Below are positions 26,027 to 34,530 of a DNA stretch of 64,000 nt, one piece after another. Each line of letters begins with the position of its first letter. The first letter of the stretch is position 1. The stretch comes from CAWJKP01 sp963843465 (GTDB lineage Bacteria; Planctomycetota; Planctomycetia; Pirellulales; Thermoguttaceae). The notes below the pieces were generated by a model that was not told the DNA's origin, did no database searches, and saw only the letters and a program-made list of their open reading frames with translations. Made by a program: the position numbers and the translations under genes. Location: the NCBI GenBank assembly GCA_963843465.1, contig CAWJKP010000005.1, positions 496,001 to 560,000 of the forward strand, given 5' to 3'.

Positions 26027-27229
26027 TCAGATCCGCAGGAACAGCTTCCGGCGGTACATCCAGAAGAGGATCAGCCATAGCACCAGCACAACGCACGCGC
26101 CGAGCACCGCCGGCTCCAAGGCCGTGCCGAAGACAGTGAAAACACGCTCGCTCACGTGGCGCTTCAGCGCCTCGCGGACGGGCCCGCCGAGGAGCCCGTC
26201 CATACAGTAAGCGGCGATCGAGTTCATGCCGACAACCACCAGGGGGAAAGCCCAGCCTTTCCATCGCCGGATCTCGATGACGGCATAAAACGCGGCGAGA
26301 ATGAGGAAGCACCAGCCGCCGCTCCAGAGTGTCCAACTGGGAGTCCAAATCCGCTTCACCGCCGGACAGACGCCGAGCCACTCCAGCAAGTCGCCGCCGG
26401 CCAACAGCAGCAGGCCGGCCAGGACTAAGAAGCGCACCTTGGACCAGGGGCGCCGCGGGCCCTGCAACACGCCCCCGGCCAAGAGGCCGAGAATCATCGT
26501 GCCCAGCGTGGGGATGAAACTGAGCGTCGCGTAGCCGCCGCCGTTGAACGCAAAACGCGACTCTCGCGGAAACAGGTTCAGGAACCAGGTGTCGAAGGCC
26601 CAGGCGAGGTTGCTGTTCTTGTTCCAATGGGCGGCCAATCCGGTCAGCCCATGTTCGTGCATCCAGGCGGGCGAAACGCCCACCTTGGCATAGTCGAAGC
26701 CCGCAGGCGGCAACGGATAGAGGGCAAACGCGGCCCAATATCCGGCCAGCACCAATGCCAGGGCGATCCATTGCCAGCGCGGGCGGCAAAAACCGAGCAT
26801 GAACAGGAAGCCATAGCCCAAACCGATCTGGCTGAGCGTGTCCTCGAAGGTGAAATAGGTCTGCGGCCGGCCGACGCTGCGTAAAAAGACCCCCAAGGCG
26901 ACGAGGATGAAGGCCCGCAGGAAAGCATGGGCCGTCGTGCGCCACCCTGACTGCCCGCGGGCCCGCCGGCCGGCGATCGAAAACGGCAGCGCCACGCCCA
27001 CGAGGAAGGAGAAGCTCGGCTGGATCAGGTCGTGCAGCGAGCAGCCGAGCCACTCGACGTGGGTCTGGCAATGGGCCAGCGCGGCCCAAAAGTGGCTCGC
27101 CGGAAGGGCGTGGGCCACGGCGCGAAGCTCAAGGGCCTCGGCCATGATCAGCAGCATCACCAGCCCACGGTAGGCGTCGATCGACGCCAGACGGGCAGGA
27201 TGGCCCACGGGCTCAATGTTGGGTTTCAC
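26027..27229 (-). CDS. Heparan-alpha-glucosaminide acetyltransferase-like membrane protein (DUF5009 type)
   Basis: 400 residues with about ten membrane helices. It has the family start RLASIDAYRGLVMLLIMAEA, the conserved loop WLGCSLHDLIQPSFSFLVGV (with His), RAFILVALGVFLRS, FIPTLGTMILGLLAG and VVGMNSIAAYCMDGLLG. These are DUF5009/NagX-like proteins related to lysosomal HGSNAT; a role in acetylating cell-surface sugar is inferred from the family. It is preceded by a VOC gene on the same strand 18 bases upstream. Confidence 0.88.
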   Translation of the reverse strand: MKPNIEPVGHPARLASIDAYRGLVMLLIMAEALELRAVAHALPASHFWAALAHCQTHVEWLGCSLHDLIQPSFSFLVGVALPFSIAGRRARGQSGWRTTAHAFLRAFILVALGVFLRSVGRPQTYFTFEDTLSQIGLGYGFLFMLGFCRPRWQWIALALVLAGYWAAFALYPLPPAGFDYAKVGVSPAWMHEHGLTGLAAHWNKNSNLAWAFDTWFLNLFPRESRFAFNGGGYATLSFIPTLGTMILGLLAGGVLQGPRRPWSKVRFLVLAGLLLLAGGDLLEWLGVCPAVKRIWTPSWTLWSGGWCFLILAAFYAVIEIRRWKGWAFPLVVVGMNSIAAYCMDGLLGGPVREALKRHVSERVFTVFGTALEPAVLGACVVLVLWLILFWMYRRKLFLRI

Positions 27230-27247
27230 GCTTGGCTGCTCCGATCC

Positions 27248-27649
27248 TCACGAGACAACATAAATCATCCACAACACGCCAAAACGGTCGGTGACCATGC
27301 CGAACTTCGGGCTGAAGAACGTCTTCGTCAACGGCATCTGCACCTGACCACCGTCGCCCAAGGCCGCGAACAAGCGTTCCGCCTCGGCGTCGTCCGGAAC
27401 CGTCAGCGACAGTGCGAAGCCCTGAAAGCTCAACTGTCCCGTGCACCGGCCGTCGGAAACAAACACCGTCGTATCCCCGATGCGCAAGCTCGCGTGCATC
27501 ACCTTTTCTTCGCCGCCGTGCGAAGAAGCGGGGTCAGGGTTGTCCTTGTTACGCATGAGAAAGGTCACTTCGGCCCCGACCTTGGCGCGATAGAACTCGA
27601 TGGCCTCCTCGCAACGGCCGTTGTAGAACAAGTAGGGTCGAATTTGCAT
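27248..27649 (-). CDS. VOC (PhnB/YjdN-like) glyoxalase-fold protein
   Basis: About 133 residues from Met at 27649 (MQIRPYLFYNGRCEEAIEFY). It is a PhnB-type VOC domain: EVTFLMRNKDNPDP, VMHASLRIGDTTVFVSDG, FALSLTVPDDAEAERLFAAL, PLTKTFFSPKFGMVTDRFGV. These small single-domain VOC proteins are of unknown substrate and often lack the metal site of glyoxalase. Upstream in-frame codons lie in a repeat region and are not counted as coding. Confidence 0.85.
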   Translation of the reverse strand: MQIRPYLFYNGRCEEAIEFYRAKVGAEVTFLMRNKDNPDPASSHGGEEKVMHASLRIGDTTVFVSDGRCTGQLSFQGFALSLTVPDDAEAERLFAALGDGGQVQMPLTKTFFSPKFGMVTDRFGVLWMIYVVS

Positions 27650-27680
27650 GGCGTCAATCTTTCCGGGGTTGGAGTTGATG

Positions 27681-27735
27681 GTAGTAGGCACACGCTGTGT
27701 GCCGTCCAGAGCGGCACACGGCGTGTGCCTACTAC
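27681..27735. repeat. GTAG(C/T)AGGCACAC inverted repeat
   Basis: Arms gtagtaggcacacgctgtgt and acacggcgtgtgcctactac around a short loop. Family members are at 34400-34474 and 46977-47050. Confidence 0.85.
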
Positions 27736-27776
27736 ATGGAAATACGACATTAGTTTTATTGTCGGTCCTTGGCCAG

Positions 27777-28679
27777 TCAACGCTTCGCCGGCCCCTCGAC
27801 GGCCGCGCCGGAGATGAGGATCACGCGATACTTCAGCACCAGCGGCTTGCCGGGCTCGAGCGTCAGCGGCTGGAGGCCGGGATAGGAGACGTTGAGGAAG
27901 CCGAAACCGTGCCGCATCAGCCAGCCGTTGTGCGGGTAGCCGGGATTGGAGGGGTCGTCTTCGATCCGGGCGCCGGCCGGCTTGCCTTGGAAGATCCCGC
28001 TGATCTGGGCCCAAGGATGGGGCGAAAGCACGCCGTCCGCCTTGGCAATTCCCTGCTCGGTGCGGATCAGGGTCTTGACAGCGCCGCCGTCGCGCGGAGC
28101 GAAGCGGAAACAGAAGCCGCCAAAACCCTTCTTGCCGTCGGGCGTGCCGGCGATCTGCACCGCATGGTCCAGGGCCTCGAACCGCAGGGTGAAGTCCAGC
28201 GCCCGCCGATCGCCCGAGGCCGGGTGGGTGAGGATCTCCACATCTTCCGCGACGAACCTCCGCTGGCCGTCGAACCAGCCGTTCTCGACCGCCAGCCGCG
28301 CCAGCGGGCCCTCGCTCTGCCGGGCCTTCCAGCGGACGAACCGCTGCCGGAAGCCCTTGACCATCCACACGTCGCCCTTCTTGCCGCCCACGCTCACTTC
28401 CGGCCACATCCAGGAGATGCCGCGGTGGTGCGGGTGGTCGGCGTTGAAATCGTCGGTCAGCAGCGTCCCGTCGGGAGCGTAGACCGGGTGCAGATAGCAG
28501 GACCGCCTCATGCTCTCCGGGAAACCCGCTTTCAGAACCATGCCGAAGTTGTAGACGAAGACGGGCTTGCCGCCTTCGGACAGCTCCAGCGCGGTCGGGC
28601 TGGTCTGGCGGAAGGCAAACGGCGCCGGGCCGGCGGCAGGCGCCGCACACAGGCTAAGGAGCATCGCGCTGAGGAGCAT
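27777..28679 (-). CDS. DUF6807 (PmoA) family exported protein
   Basis: About 300 residues from Met at 28679 (MLLSAMLLSLCAAPAAGPAP, a short signal peptide). Family landmarks: YNFGMVLKAGFPESMRRSCY, DGTLLTDDFNADHPHHRGIS with the conserved HPHHRG motif, and DPSNPGYPHNGWLMRHGFGF near the end. The family (methane-oxygenase PmoA-like, DUF6807) is abundant in Planctomycetes; substrate unknown. The gene stands alone between two short repeats. Confidence 0.85.
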   Translation of the reverse strand: MLLSAMLLSLCAAPAAGPAPFAFRQTSPTALELSEGGKPVFVYNFGMVLKAGFPESMRRSCYLHPVYAPDGTLLTDDFNADHPHHRGISWMWPEVSVGGKKGDVWMVKGFRQRFVRWKARQSEGPLARLAVENGWFDGQRRFVAEDVEILTHPASGDRRALDFTLRFEALDHAVQIAGTPDGKKGFGGFCFRFAPRDGGAVKTLIRTEQGIAKADGVLSPHPWAQISGIFQGKPAGARIEDDPSNPGYPHNGWLMRHGFGFLNVSYPGLQPLTLEPGKPLVLKYRVILISGAAVEGPAKR

Positions 28680-28792
28680 TGCTGTGGTCTCCGATTTGCC
28701 GGGGTGCGGAACGGACCACTGCCTATTGTGGCCCGACGGCAGGCGTCGTACAAGGCGGTTCCTGCCGATTCGCCCGCACAAAGAACGTCGCG

Positions 28793-29023
28793 CTATGGGC
28801 CGGCGACTGGCCCGAAGGGGTGGCGGGAGAGATCCCCTTTAGCTGCCAACCCGTCAATGCGTGCGATATCTTCTGCGGTCAAGTGGCCCCATGGCTCATC
28901 CATGCAGTCGCGCAGTCGATCCGCTTCTTCGCTATCGCCCTTGCCCTGGGAAATAAGGCCGCGCAATTGCTCGAGCAAAGCGACGTACTCCAGGAAATGT
29001 GGGCTTTCTTGAAGATCTGCCAT
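28793..29023 (-). CDS. Small acidic helical protein, possible antitoxin or partner
   Basis: 76 residues: MADLQESPHFLEYVALLEQL, then HLTAEDIARIDGLAAKGDLS near the C-terminus. This helical DxxR-like pattern ending ITRIDGLSxDL is a frequent planctomycete small protein. It is encoded 9 bases after the 29033-29449 gene on the same strand, probably in one operon. An antitoxin role is a hypothesis from gene order and size only. Confidence 0.6.
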   Translation of the reverse strand: MADLQESPHFLEYVALLEQLRGLISQGKGDSEEADRLRDCMDEPWGHLTAEDIARIDGLAAKGDLSRHPFGPVAGP

Positions 29024-29032
29024 GGCTGATGC

Positions 29033-29449
29033 CTAGGGTGCCTCGTCGGGAATCCACTGGTCGCGTGTGGCCGCCAAGTCTTCTCGGTAGCGTCCAAGAG
29101 GTTCTACCGCGTCAGGTTCTACGCAGCCATGTGTTGGGGAGTCGGGACGCAATTGGAGACCGGCGGCCAACCCGCCAACCACGAATCCGCCATCGCCCAA
29201 CCGAAAACACCTATCGAGGTTGCTACCTGCCGCCGACGCAACAATGTGACTCAAACGCACCGGAATGCGATGCCGCGGAAGGTCACGCCAACGGGGTGCG
29301 ACGGACATTCCCCCCGTGCCGGGAGAGACGCGCCCTGCGGAGTCTACCGGGATGTCCGTTGGGACGCGGACTCCCAGCGTTCTTGCCGTCGGCGCGACCA
29401 CGGGCGCACCATTCGCCGCTTCTGTCATGGCCCGGTACACGCGCGGCAT
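29033..29449 (-). CDS. Hypothetical MPRVYRAM protein, possible toxin
   Basis: 138 residues from Met at 29449 (MPRVYRAMTEAANGAPVVAP); an earlier ATG exists at 29515. Conserved-looking blocks: ARTLGVRVP, DIPVDSAGRV, PGTGGMSVAP, PVRLSHIVASAAGSN, then VEPLGRYREDLAATRDQW. The YRAM start with VP...GGMSV recalls Tse2-type ADP-ribosyltransferase toxins, but no catalytic residue can be proven. It is followed by a small acidic helical gene. Family not securely recognised. Confidence 0.55.
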   Translation of the reverse strand: MPRVYRAMTEAANGAPVVAPTARTLGVRVPTDIPVDSAGRVSPGTGGMSVAPRWRDLPRHRIPVRLSHIVASAAGSNLDRCFRLGDGGFVVGGLAAGLQLRPDSPTHGCVEPDAVEPLGRYREDLAATRDQWIPDEAP

Positions 29450-29783
29450 CTGATCCCCAAAAAACCCTGCAACTCTCCCCGGCAGATGCTGCAACTGGAC
29501 CATATCGGAACGCACCGACTAGTCCCTCGCCGCACTTTACGCAATTCTATTCTTCTTATCTGGGGAGTACAAGAGAATCTACGTCGAGATTCTCTTTGGG
29601 ACGCGGGAGGGGTGGCACTGCTCACGCAGGCTGACTTTGGGTCCCACTGCCGCACAAGCCAGCAGCGGCGCCCGGTGGGTGGGTGCCAAAACAGAGCGAG
29701 ACCCTTGCAAGCGGCGCCGAGCCTTGGAAAATGAAGAAATGATGGGGCCATGAACCGGATCGCAGCCCAATGCAGGTGAATGC
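29450..29783. other. Intergenic region upstream of thiE
   Basis: 334 bases without a convincing gene. A gggtgcc... gagacccttgcaa string at about 29665-29710 looks slightly like the start of a TPP riboswitch but lacks the conserved CUGAGA/CUGAUC cores. An imperfect repeat gagaatct lies at about 29575-29605. Confidence 0.35.
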
Positions 29784-30905
29784 GTGGCTGACTTGCGGAG
29801 TGAAAAGGGTGACTGCGTGAAACGCGAGTTCCCCGCGGCCGAGGATCCCGTGCCTGCCGGCCAGGAGCGGATCCGGGTGCTCCGCGTCTTGGATGCGGCC
29901 GGCAACCGGGCGAGGGAGGGTCTGCGGGTCGTGGAGGATTACGTTCGGTTCGTCCTGGACGATCGACACCTGACGGACCAGCTCAAGCGTCTGCGGCACG
30001 ACCTGGCCGGTCTGTTGGGCCGCCTATCGTGGGACGAGCGGTTCTCCGCCCGGGAAACCCAATCCAACGTCGGCACCGCGCTCTGGACGCCCGCCGAGCG
30101 CCGCCGAGAAAACACGGCCGCCGTGTTGACGGCCAATTTCACCCGGCTGCAAGAGGCCTTGCGCAGCCTGGAGGAGTTCGGCAAGATCGTCGATGCGGAA
30201 ATGGCGGCCGGCGTCCAACAGGTTCGCTACCGCTGTTACACGCTCCAGCGCAGCGTTGAGCTTACGCGGACGAGTCTCGTGCGACTCCAGCGTGCCCGGC
30301 TCTATGTCTTGATCGACGGTGGGCCGGATGAGCGGTCGCTGGCCGCCTTGGTCCGTGGACTGATCGATGCCGGAGTCCACGTCCTGCAGCTTCGCGACAA
30401 GCGGCTCGATCAGCGGCTGTTGCTCGACCGGGCGCGAATCCTGCGAGAGCTGACCGCGGGGACGGAGACCCTGATGGTGGTCAACGACCGTGCGGACCTC
30501 GCCGCGTTGGCCCGGGCGGACGGGGTCCACGTGGGACAGGAAGATTTGAGTGTCAAGGAGGTCCGGTCGATCGTCGGCCCCCAGGCCCTGATCGGCGTCT
30601 CGACGCACTCCCTCGAACAGGCGCGTCGAGCCGTTGAGGATGGAGCGAGCTACCTGGGCGTGGGGCCGACATTCCCCTCGGACACCAAGACCTTCGATCA
30701 CTTCCCCGGCGTGGAGCTTTTGCGGGCGGTGGCGGCCGAGATCCGTCTGCCGGCCTTTGCCATCGGCGGCATTCGTGCGGAGAACGTGCCCCAGGTTCTC
30801 GCCGCCGGCTTCCGCCGCATCGCCGTGAGCGGGGCGATAACCCATGCCGCCGACCCCGTTGCCGCCGCGAGGGAACTGCTGAAGAAGTTAGGAGTTAGGA
30901 GTTAG
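29784..30905 (+). CDS. thiE: Thiamine phosphate synthase with N-terminal ThiD2-like domain
   Basis: 373 residues. The N-terminal domain (about 30-165: RVLDAAGNRAREGLRVVEDY, RFSARETQSNVGT, ANFTRLQEALRSLEEFGK) is the ThiD2-type helical domain fused to ThiE in some phyla. The C-terminal ThiE barrel (170-373) has LYVLIDGG, VLQLRDKRLDQR, MVVNDRADLA, GVHVGQEDLS, IGVSTHSLEQARRA, YLGVGPTFPSDTK and FAIGGI. It joins HMP-PP and HET-P to thiamine-P; the N-terminal domain may act on HMP. The start codon is uncertain (a GTG about 20 bases upstream is plausible). The last residues (GVRS-stop) come from the GTTAGGAG repeat. Confidence 0.88.
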   Translation: MADLRSEKGDCVKREFPAAEDPVPAGQERIRVLRVLDAAGNRAREGLRVVEDYVRFVLDDRHLTDQLKRLRHDLAGLLGRLSWDERFSARETQSNVGTALWTPAERRRENTAAVLTANFTRLQEALRSLEEFGKIVDAEMAAGVQQVRYRCYTLQRSVELTRTSLVRLQRARLYVLIDGGPDERSLAALVRGLIDAGVHVLQLRDKRLDQRLLLDRARILRELTAGTETLMVVNDRADLAALARADGVHVGQEDLSVKEVRSIVGPQALIGVSTHSLEQARRAVEDGASYLGVGPTFPSDTKTFDHFPGVELLRAVAAEIRLPAFAIGGIRAENVPQVLAAGFRRIAVSGAITHAADPVAAARELLKKLGVRS

Positions 30906-30934
30906 AAGTTGGTCATTCTAACTCCTAACTCCTA
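30887..30934. repeat. GTTAGGAGTTAG inverted repeat at the thiE 3' end
   Basis: The unit gttaggagttaggagttaga faces its complement tctaactcctaactcctag around a short loop. The left half contains the thiE stop codon. It separates thiE from the convergent mlaD-like gene. Confidence 0.85.
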
Positions 30935-32311
30935 GTTGCGGTCGAATCGCAACTGCCGGCCGTCTTGGTAGGGATCGTCCGGCGAGCCCGAGGAGCCGCC
31001 CAGCGGCGGGAGCAGGGGCAGACCTTTGGCGCCGAGGCTGGGCTTGATCGCGCCGCGGACGCCCAGGGTCTCGGGATGCCGGGCGATCTTGTCGCTGAAG
31101 ACCCGCGCGTCGTGGAGGATGGGCTGGAGCTGGACCGTGAGGTCCTTGACGTTGCTCGCGGCGTTATTGAGGTTTTCGTAGAGGTCGGGGTTGTGGAGTA
31201 GCCGGCCCAGCGACCCCTGGTCGTTGTTCAGCGCGTCGACGAAGGTGTTGAGCTTTTGCGTGAGGACGTCCAGGCCTTCGGCAACCTGGTCCATGTGGAC
31301 CACGGCGTCAGGGCCCTTGTCGCGCAAGGTGCTGGTGAACGTTTTGAGGTCCTGTAATTGGCCGCGCGCCTCGAGGATGGCGTCGTTCATATTCCTGTTC
31401 GTCTTGCTCACGTCGTCCATCACCCTGGGCAAGCGATTCATGGCGTCCGTTAGCTTGGAATTATTAACGAGTTGGTCGACGTCCTTGCCCATTTTCTCCA
31501 GAGCGTCCATGGCGCTGCCGGCCTTCACGGCCAGCCCGTTCAACTGGTTGTTTTGCTGCGGGGCCAGCTCACCGCCGGAGCCCAACGCGCGATTGATCCT
31601 GCCGATCAGTTCGTCGAAGTGGTTGCTGGTGCTGGTTATGGATTCGATGGCCCCCTGGAGGTTGAGCTCGGAAAACTTGGCCATCGCCTGCATCACGTCG
31701 GGCGCGACCTTGCCTTGGAACGTGTAGTCTGGAGGGACCGGCTCCGACGAGGCGGGGCGCGCGGCCGGCGCGGGCGACGCCGCCTGGGTGTCGGTCATCT
31801 GGAACGCCGTGAGGATGATCGGCATCTCGTGGGGCGCGGCGGAGACCTCGGCGATCGGTGCGACCCGGCCGCCGGTGGCCGCCCCGTGGTCGGCGGGCGG
31901 CGCGGCGTCCGTCGGCCGGCCGTCCGGATGGGCGGCGGGGCGCGATTTCTGCTGGTAACCCTCGCTGAACTCGATCTGGGCGTCGCTGGTCAGCAGTGAG
32001 CGAGTGAGCCACGGCACTTCGTCCTTGAAGAGCTTCCGGCCAGCATCGATCTCGGCGGTGACGCGGACCCCGCCCTCGTCCTTCAACTCCACCTCGCTCA
32101 CCTGGCCGATGCGGATGCCGCTCTTGAAGATCGGCATTTTCCGGGCAACCCCGGGGGCCGAAGGGAAGTCGATGTAGATCGTGTACGTGGAGCGGAAGAC
32201 CATGCCCCAGCCGAAGAATAACATCATGCCCACGCTGATCATCAGCGTGAACAGGACCATCACGCCGATGCGGAATTGAACTACTCGTTCGTCCACGGCT
32301 CTAATCCCCAT
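30932..32311 (-). CDS. mlaD: MCE-domain (MlaD-like) lipid transport protein
   Basis: 459 residues. An N-terminal anchor (QFRIGVMVLFTLMISVGMML) precedes an MCE domain (about 40-120: YTIYIDFPSAPGVARKMPIF, SGIRIGQVSEVEL, GVRVTAEIDA, LTSDAQIEFSEG). A Pro/Ala-rich linker and a long coiled helical tail with repeated Asn/Leu segments follow (KFSELNLQGAIESI..., LEKMGKDVDQLVNNSKLTDA). MCE proteins form periplasmic lipid tunnels between the membranes, powered by the MlaEF transporter encoded next. It overlaps the mlaF end by 11 bases. Confidence 0.9.
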   Translation of the reverse strand: MGIRAVDERVVQFRIGVMVLFTLMISVGMMLFFGWGMVFRSTYTIYIDFPSAPGVARKMPIFKSGIRIGQVSEVELKDEGGVRVTAEIDAGRKLFKDEVPWLTRSLLTSDAQIEFSEGYQQKSRPAAHPDGRPTDAAPPADHGAATGGRVAPIAEVSAAPHEMPIILTAFQMTDTQAASPAPAARPASSEPVPPDYTFQGKVAPDVMQAMAKFSELNLQGAIESITSTSNHFDELIGRINRALGSGGELAPQQNNQLNGLAVKAGSAMDALEKMGKDVDQLVNNSKLTDAMNRLPRVMDDVSKTNRNMNDAILEARGQLQDLKTFTSTLRDKGPDAVVHMDQVAEGLDVLTQKLNTFVDALNNDQGSLGRLLHNPDLYENLNNAASNVKDLTVQLQPILHDARVFSDKIARHPETLGVRGAIKPSLGAKGLPLLPPLGGSSGSPDDPYQDGRQLRFDRN

Positions 32312-33133
32312 TCTCGGCTGCCAACGCCTGCTGCACCTCCGTGATCCGCTCGCCCGCCTCCCCGCGGACGAACTGCGAAACGCGGATGTCGGCGGCGTTC
32401 TGGATATCCTGCGGCGAGCCGTCGTAAAGGATCTGCGGCTCTCCCGGCCGCAGCCGGGCCAGCGGATAGAGCATCAGCACGCGGTCGGCCACCTTCTGCG
32501 TCGTCCGCATGTCGTGCGTGACCAGGATGCTGGTCACCGGATGGCTCCGCCGGGCGCGGAGGATCAGCTCGTTGATCACGTCGCTCATGATCGGGTCCAG
32601 GCCGGTCGTCGGCTCGTCGTAGAGCATCAGCTCCGGCTCCAGGGCCAGCGCCGCGCTAACCCGACCCGCTTCCTCATGCCGCCGGAGAGCTCGGCCGGTC
32701 TCTTGCGAACCACGTTTTCCGGCAGGCCCACTTCGCTGAGCCGGGCCAGCACGATCTCGCGGATCTCGCTGGGGCTCTTGCGGGTGTGCTGCCGCAAGGG
32801 AAAGGCCACGTTCTGCCCGACGGTGAGGCTGTCGAACAAGGCCGCCTGCTGAAAGACGAAGCCGTAGCGGACCCGCTGCCGGGTAAGCTCCCGAGCACCG
32901 AGCGTGGCCAAATCGTGGCCGTCGAAGCAGACCTTGCCCCGGCTGGGCCGCAAAAGGCCGATGATGGTCTTCAGCAGCACGGTCTTGCCGCAGCCGCTCT
33001 CGCCGATGATCGCCAACGTCTGGCCGCGAGGCACCTGGAAGTCGATGTCCCGCAGCACGGCGTGATGGCCCAGCTCGACGCCCATTCGCTCGACCCGCAC
33101 CAGCGATGCTTCTTTCTGCGAGTTGGGGATCAT
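32301..33133 (-). CDS. mlaF: MlaF-type ABC ATPase (frameshifted by one base)
   Basis: Walker A GESGCGKTVLLKTI, Q-loop FVFQQAALFDSLTV, signature ELSGGMRKRVGLAR and, after the frame change, Walker B LMLYDEPTTGLDP and the H-loop VTHDM. The break is near 32655: the observed gcgcggcgctgg would read correctly as gcgcGggcgctgg (ARALALEPELML), one G missing. A complete MlaF-length protein of about 276 residues results. It energises lipid transport with MlaE and the MCE protein. Confidence 0.88.
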
Positions 33134-33147
33134 CGTGCGAGTCTTTC

Positions 33148-33192
33148 CATTATCCCCTCTCCCTCCGGGAGAGGGTTAGGGTGAGGGGGAAG
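33148..33192. repeat. CCCTCTCCC...GGGAGAGGG palindrome
   Basis: The core ccctctccctccgggagagg, with gtgagggggaag alongside, forms a short hairpin between mlaF and mlaE. Similar to the palindrome near 5843. Confidence 0.6.
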
Positions 33193-33227
33193 CTAGAACA
33201 GGCTGGTCCTTGCGCGGACAAGGCTGT

Positions 33228-34082
33228 TCAGATTCCCTCCAGGCTGATGTTCAGCAACAAGTCCAGGAGCAAGATCACCACGAAGGCACGGACAAATGCG
33301 GTGGTCGCCGCGCGGCCGACCCCTTCGGCTCCCGGGTCGCAGTGGAAGCCGCGGTGGCAGCCGATCAGGGCGATCGCCGCACCGAAGAAGAGGCTCTTGA
33401 AAATTCCCGAAAAAAGATCGACGGGCCCCACGAACCGGACGGAGTTGTCCATATAGTGGAAAGCGTTGATGCCCAAGAAGCAGACACTGTAAAAACAACC
33501 ACCGACGATCCCCATGAAGTCGGCGATGATGGTCAGTGCCGGGATCAGCACCAGGCAGCCGAGGAAGCGGGGCACCACCAGGTAATGGATCGGATTGGCC
33601 CCCATGCTGTCCAGGGCGTCGATCTGCTCCGTGACCCGCATCGTTCCCAACTCCGCGGCCATCGAGCTGCCTACGCGGCCGGCCAGCATCGTCGCGGCCA
33701 GCACGGGCCCCAGCTCGCGGACCAGCGACCAATTGATCATCGCCCCTAACGAAGTTTCCAGGCCCATCTTGTGGAACTGGGCATAGCTCTGCACGGCCAG
33801 CACCATGCCGATAAAGGTCCCCGTCACGACCATCACCGGCAGGCTGAGCACGCCGATCTGGTAGAAGTTCACCAGCACCGTCTCCTTCCGCGGCAGCCGC
33901 CCAAACAGCCAGCGGAGCGTCGCCAAGGAAAACAGCGCCAGGCTGCCCATGCCGCAGATCCACTCGATGATCGTGGCGCCGATATCGTCGATCCAGCCAC
34001 GGAGCCAATGAGCGATCCCCGAGCCGGGCCGGCGTCCGCGGCCGTCAGCACGTGCCAGGGGAAGGTGCGAAGAGGCCGACAT
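33228..34082 (-). CDS. mlaE: MlaE-type ABC transporter permease
   Basis: About 284 residues from Met at 34082 (MSASSHLPLARADG; an ATG 21 bases further upstream is possible). MlaE-family landmarks: NFYQIGVLSLPVMVVTGTFI, GMVLAVQSYAQFHKMGLE, VRELGPVLAATMLAGRVGSSM with AAELGTMRVTEQIDALDSM, and GIFKSLFFGAAIALIGCHRG. It forms the inner-membrane channel of the Mla lipid system with MlaF and MlaD; gene order mlaE-mlaF-mlaD is standard. Five to six membrane helices. The start of the long leader is uncertain. Confidence 0.9.
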   Translation of the reverse strand: MSASSHLPLARADGRGRRPGSGIAHWLRGWIDDIGATIIEWICGMGSLALFSLATLRWLFGRLPRKETVLVNFYQIGVLSLPVMVVTGTFIGMVLAVQSYAQFHKMGLETSLGAMINWSLVRELGPVLAATMLAGRVGSSMAAELGTMRVTEQIDALDSMGANPIHYLVVPRFLGCLVLIPALTIIADFMGIVGGCFYSVCFLGINAFHYMDNSVRFVGPVDLFSGIFKSLFFGAAIALIGCHRGFHCDPGAEGVGRAATTAFVRAFVVILLLDLLLNISLEGI

Positions 34083-34530
34083 CCGTGCATGCGCTGCTAG
34101 CAATGGTTCCAGGAGGGACGCCCACGCGGGGAATCAACCAATGGTACGCACGGTCCCCCGGCGCAGCGTCAAGTCGCCAAGGCGACTCCTTCTAAGCTTC
34201 GACGCAACGAGAATGCCGCTTGAGGAAACCTTGCCGGTTGATCGGAGTTGGACGTTTGGGAAGAGTTTTCGTGCAGCAAGCCCCCTTCCAACTGCCGGCC
34301 GGGGATGCACTGAGGTCAAACCTTCCCCTCAGCCCCGCCGATTGAGGGGCCGGTTGAGGGGACCCGCCAGAGACTCGCTAACCGTTCACGGCCCGTAAGG
34401 TAGCAGGCACACTCCGTGTGCCGTCCGCCCAAGGCGGAAGAGGCAGCGGACGGCACACGGCGTGTGCCTGCTACATGGAGCGCCTTCCCGTGGACGGCTA
34501 CCCCGCCAGAGCGCGGCCTCCGCGGCCGTT
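34083..34530. repeat. Gene-free region with GTAGCAGGCACAC inverted repeat
   Basis: 448 bases with only short overlapping open frames on both strands (34134-34398) that have no recognisable features. The 34400-34474 element has arms gtagcaggcacactccgtgt and cacggcgtgtgcctgctac. At about 34325-34362 a cccctcag...ttgagggg pair forms another short stem. Confidence 0.6.

Noticed and set aside
29660..29715. Possible TPP riboswitch upstream of thiE
   Set aside because: gggtgcc and acccttg strings are present, but the conserved CUGAGA and CUGAUC..GGAUAAU elements are missing.
34134..34398. Two overlapping short open frames as candidate genes
   Set aside because: No ribosome site, no conserved pattern and equal plausibility on both strands.
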